64,000 nt of DNA from Ailanthus altissimus (lineage: Eukaryota > Streptophyta > Magnoliopsida > Sapindales > Simaroubaceae). The notes under the pieces are model-generated. The model saw only the letters and a program-made list of their open reading frames with translations, did no database searches and was not told where the DNA came from. A program made the position numbers and the translations under genes. The DNA is taken from contig OX327684.1 in assembly GCA_946807835.1 (NCBI GenBank), forward strand, positions 34,842,501-34,906,500, given 5' to 3'. How positions within the stretch are numbered: position 1 is the first letter of the stretch; every line of letters begins with the position of its first letter. This document shows positions 63,031 through 64,000 of this stretch, piece by piece.

Positions 63031-64000
63031 ATTAATCTCAACGAGAGGTTGGCACTAAACTTATTTTCCATTGAAGGAGGAGGTTCCCTTCAACAGAAAG
63101 ATAGCAACTTTTGCTTCTGTAACAAAAAATTAAAGCAAAATACAGCAACGCCATCAGTATATCACCAACACTATACTACACCACACAGGAGCAGTAGTGA
63201 TGGTTTGGCTGAAAAAGCTAAAATAGGGAAAGAGACATAGAGCTTAAAGTACATCGTACAACTCAATTCTGTTATATAGTTAAGCTTAGTGAATGACATG
63301 CAAATTGCTTCCAGTAAGTACCACTCTCATTGTAATCAGTGTCTTAAAAGTATAACCAAAAGTCCAGATGCACCGAGTAACAACTCCAATAATACTTAAA
63401 TAGTCTCATTTTTATCGGATGGTATACCATGAAATGCTATACATATGAAACTTAGCCATCCAAATTCTAGGATCTTTTACTTGCATTTAAGTTGCCAGGT
63501 TGTCCCCTTCAGCTCCAAAAGTTCATCATTCTTTTATACCATAGTGGAAGGAAGCATGTAGATCACGTTAAAAAAAGATTCACAAATTATCACAAAAAGG
63601 AAAGAAAAGTTAAACTTTTGCTCTAATAATAACAGAAGTGAGTGAAATAAGAATTAAAATTTGTACTTAATACAATGAAGAGCATGTGTGAATCAAGGGA
63701 ATCGCAAGAAAGCTTGTGAATCAAAAATCAAGATTTGAACATGATGACAAGTGCGTGAATGAAGAAACAAACTCTTATATAATGAGAGGTGACTGATACT
63801 GCACCCAGTAGTATGATTAATGTCTGGTACAGGAGAGCTCTTTGCATAAATAATGTTCTATAACCACATAATACCATAGAATTGGAATGTTTCAGGATCT
63901 GAGTAGACTTGTGCGGGGGAATTGAATGTGTAAAGATAACAACACTTGCTTCTACAACATAAACTCATTTTGTTAACCTTATTGAATCCAAATAAAAGAC
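63031..64000. other. Right edge of window, no recognised gene
   Basis: Nothing codes for a recognisable product. It could include the 3' flank of a neighbouring gene outside the window. The frame 63049-63240 has no family resemblance. Confidence 0.35.

Overview
This window is nuclear DNA from a flowering plant, almost certainly a woody core eudicot. Genes are split by many short GT-AG introns, the intergenic DNA is very AT-rich, and LTR retrotransposon debris, MITEs and microsatellites fill the gaps. No bacterial, organellar or viral gene block is visible. The species cannot be fixed from sequence alone; gene content and protein similarity suggest a rosid, and a Sapindales/Citrus-like genome is only a guess.

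Layout. Positions 1-11.3 kb are a repeat graveyard: a decayed Ty1/copia element with its LTR, two head-to-head copies of a long LTR-like repeat (family A), a small TRIM-type element nested in one of them, a possible Gypsy-type LTR with a fresh 217-bp tandem duplication, and a ~1-kb foldback element. Then come seven protein genes: a membrane RING-H2 ubiquitin ligase (11400-13996, minus), an intronless DYW-class pentatricopeptide repeat protein (14685-17111, plus), a group III GSK3/Shaggy-like kinase (18265-22819, minus), an HD-ZIP IV homeodomain-START factor of the ANL2/HDG1 type (29782-34738, minus), a QUA3-type Golgi methyltransferase (43039-47031, minus), COP9 signalosome subunit 1 (48072-50612, minus) and a CYP87-family P450 (52017-54486, minus). 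The last 9.5 kb are again mostly repeats: a third family A copy, two more copia LTR copies (family B), and duplicated pieces of the P450 upstream region.

Exon-intron structures were derived by hand from splice sites and checked by reading-frame arithmetic. The kinase (472 aa), HD-ZIP IV protein (806 aa), QUA3 protein (598 aa), CSN1 (442 aa) and RING protein (379 or 377 aa) all close perfectly. The P450 does not: one extra A in a seven-A run of exon 1 shifts the frame, while all other exons are intact.

The genes do not form a pathway. Their order is an old conserved neighbourhood: from memory of Arabidopsis locus numbers, it merges the chromosome 3 series FUS6-HDG1-Shaggy kinase-PPR-RING with the chromosome 4 series Shaggy kinase-ANL2-QUA3, as expected for an unduplicated ancestor of two Arabidopsis paralogous blocks. 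The most useful new observations are the P450 frameshift, a 70-bp duplication that copies the 3' splice site of QUA3 intron 1, two GC-AG introns, three L1-box motifs inside an intron of the HD-ZIP IV gene, an unassigned stem-loop just 3' of that gene, and nested transposons with readable target-site duplications.
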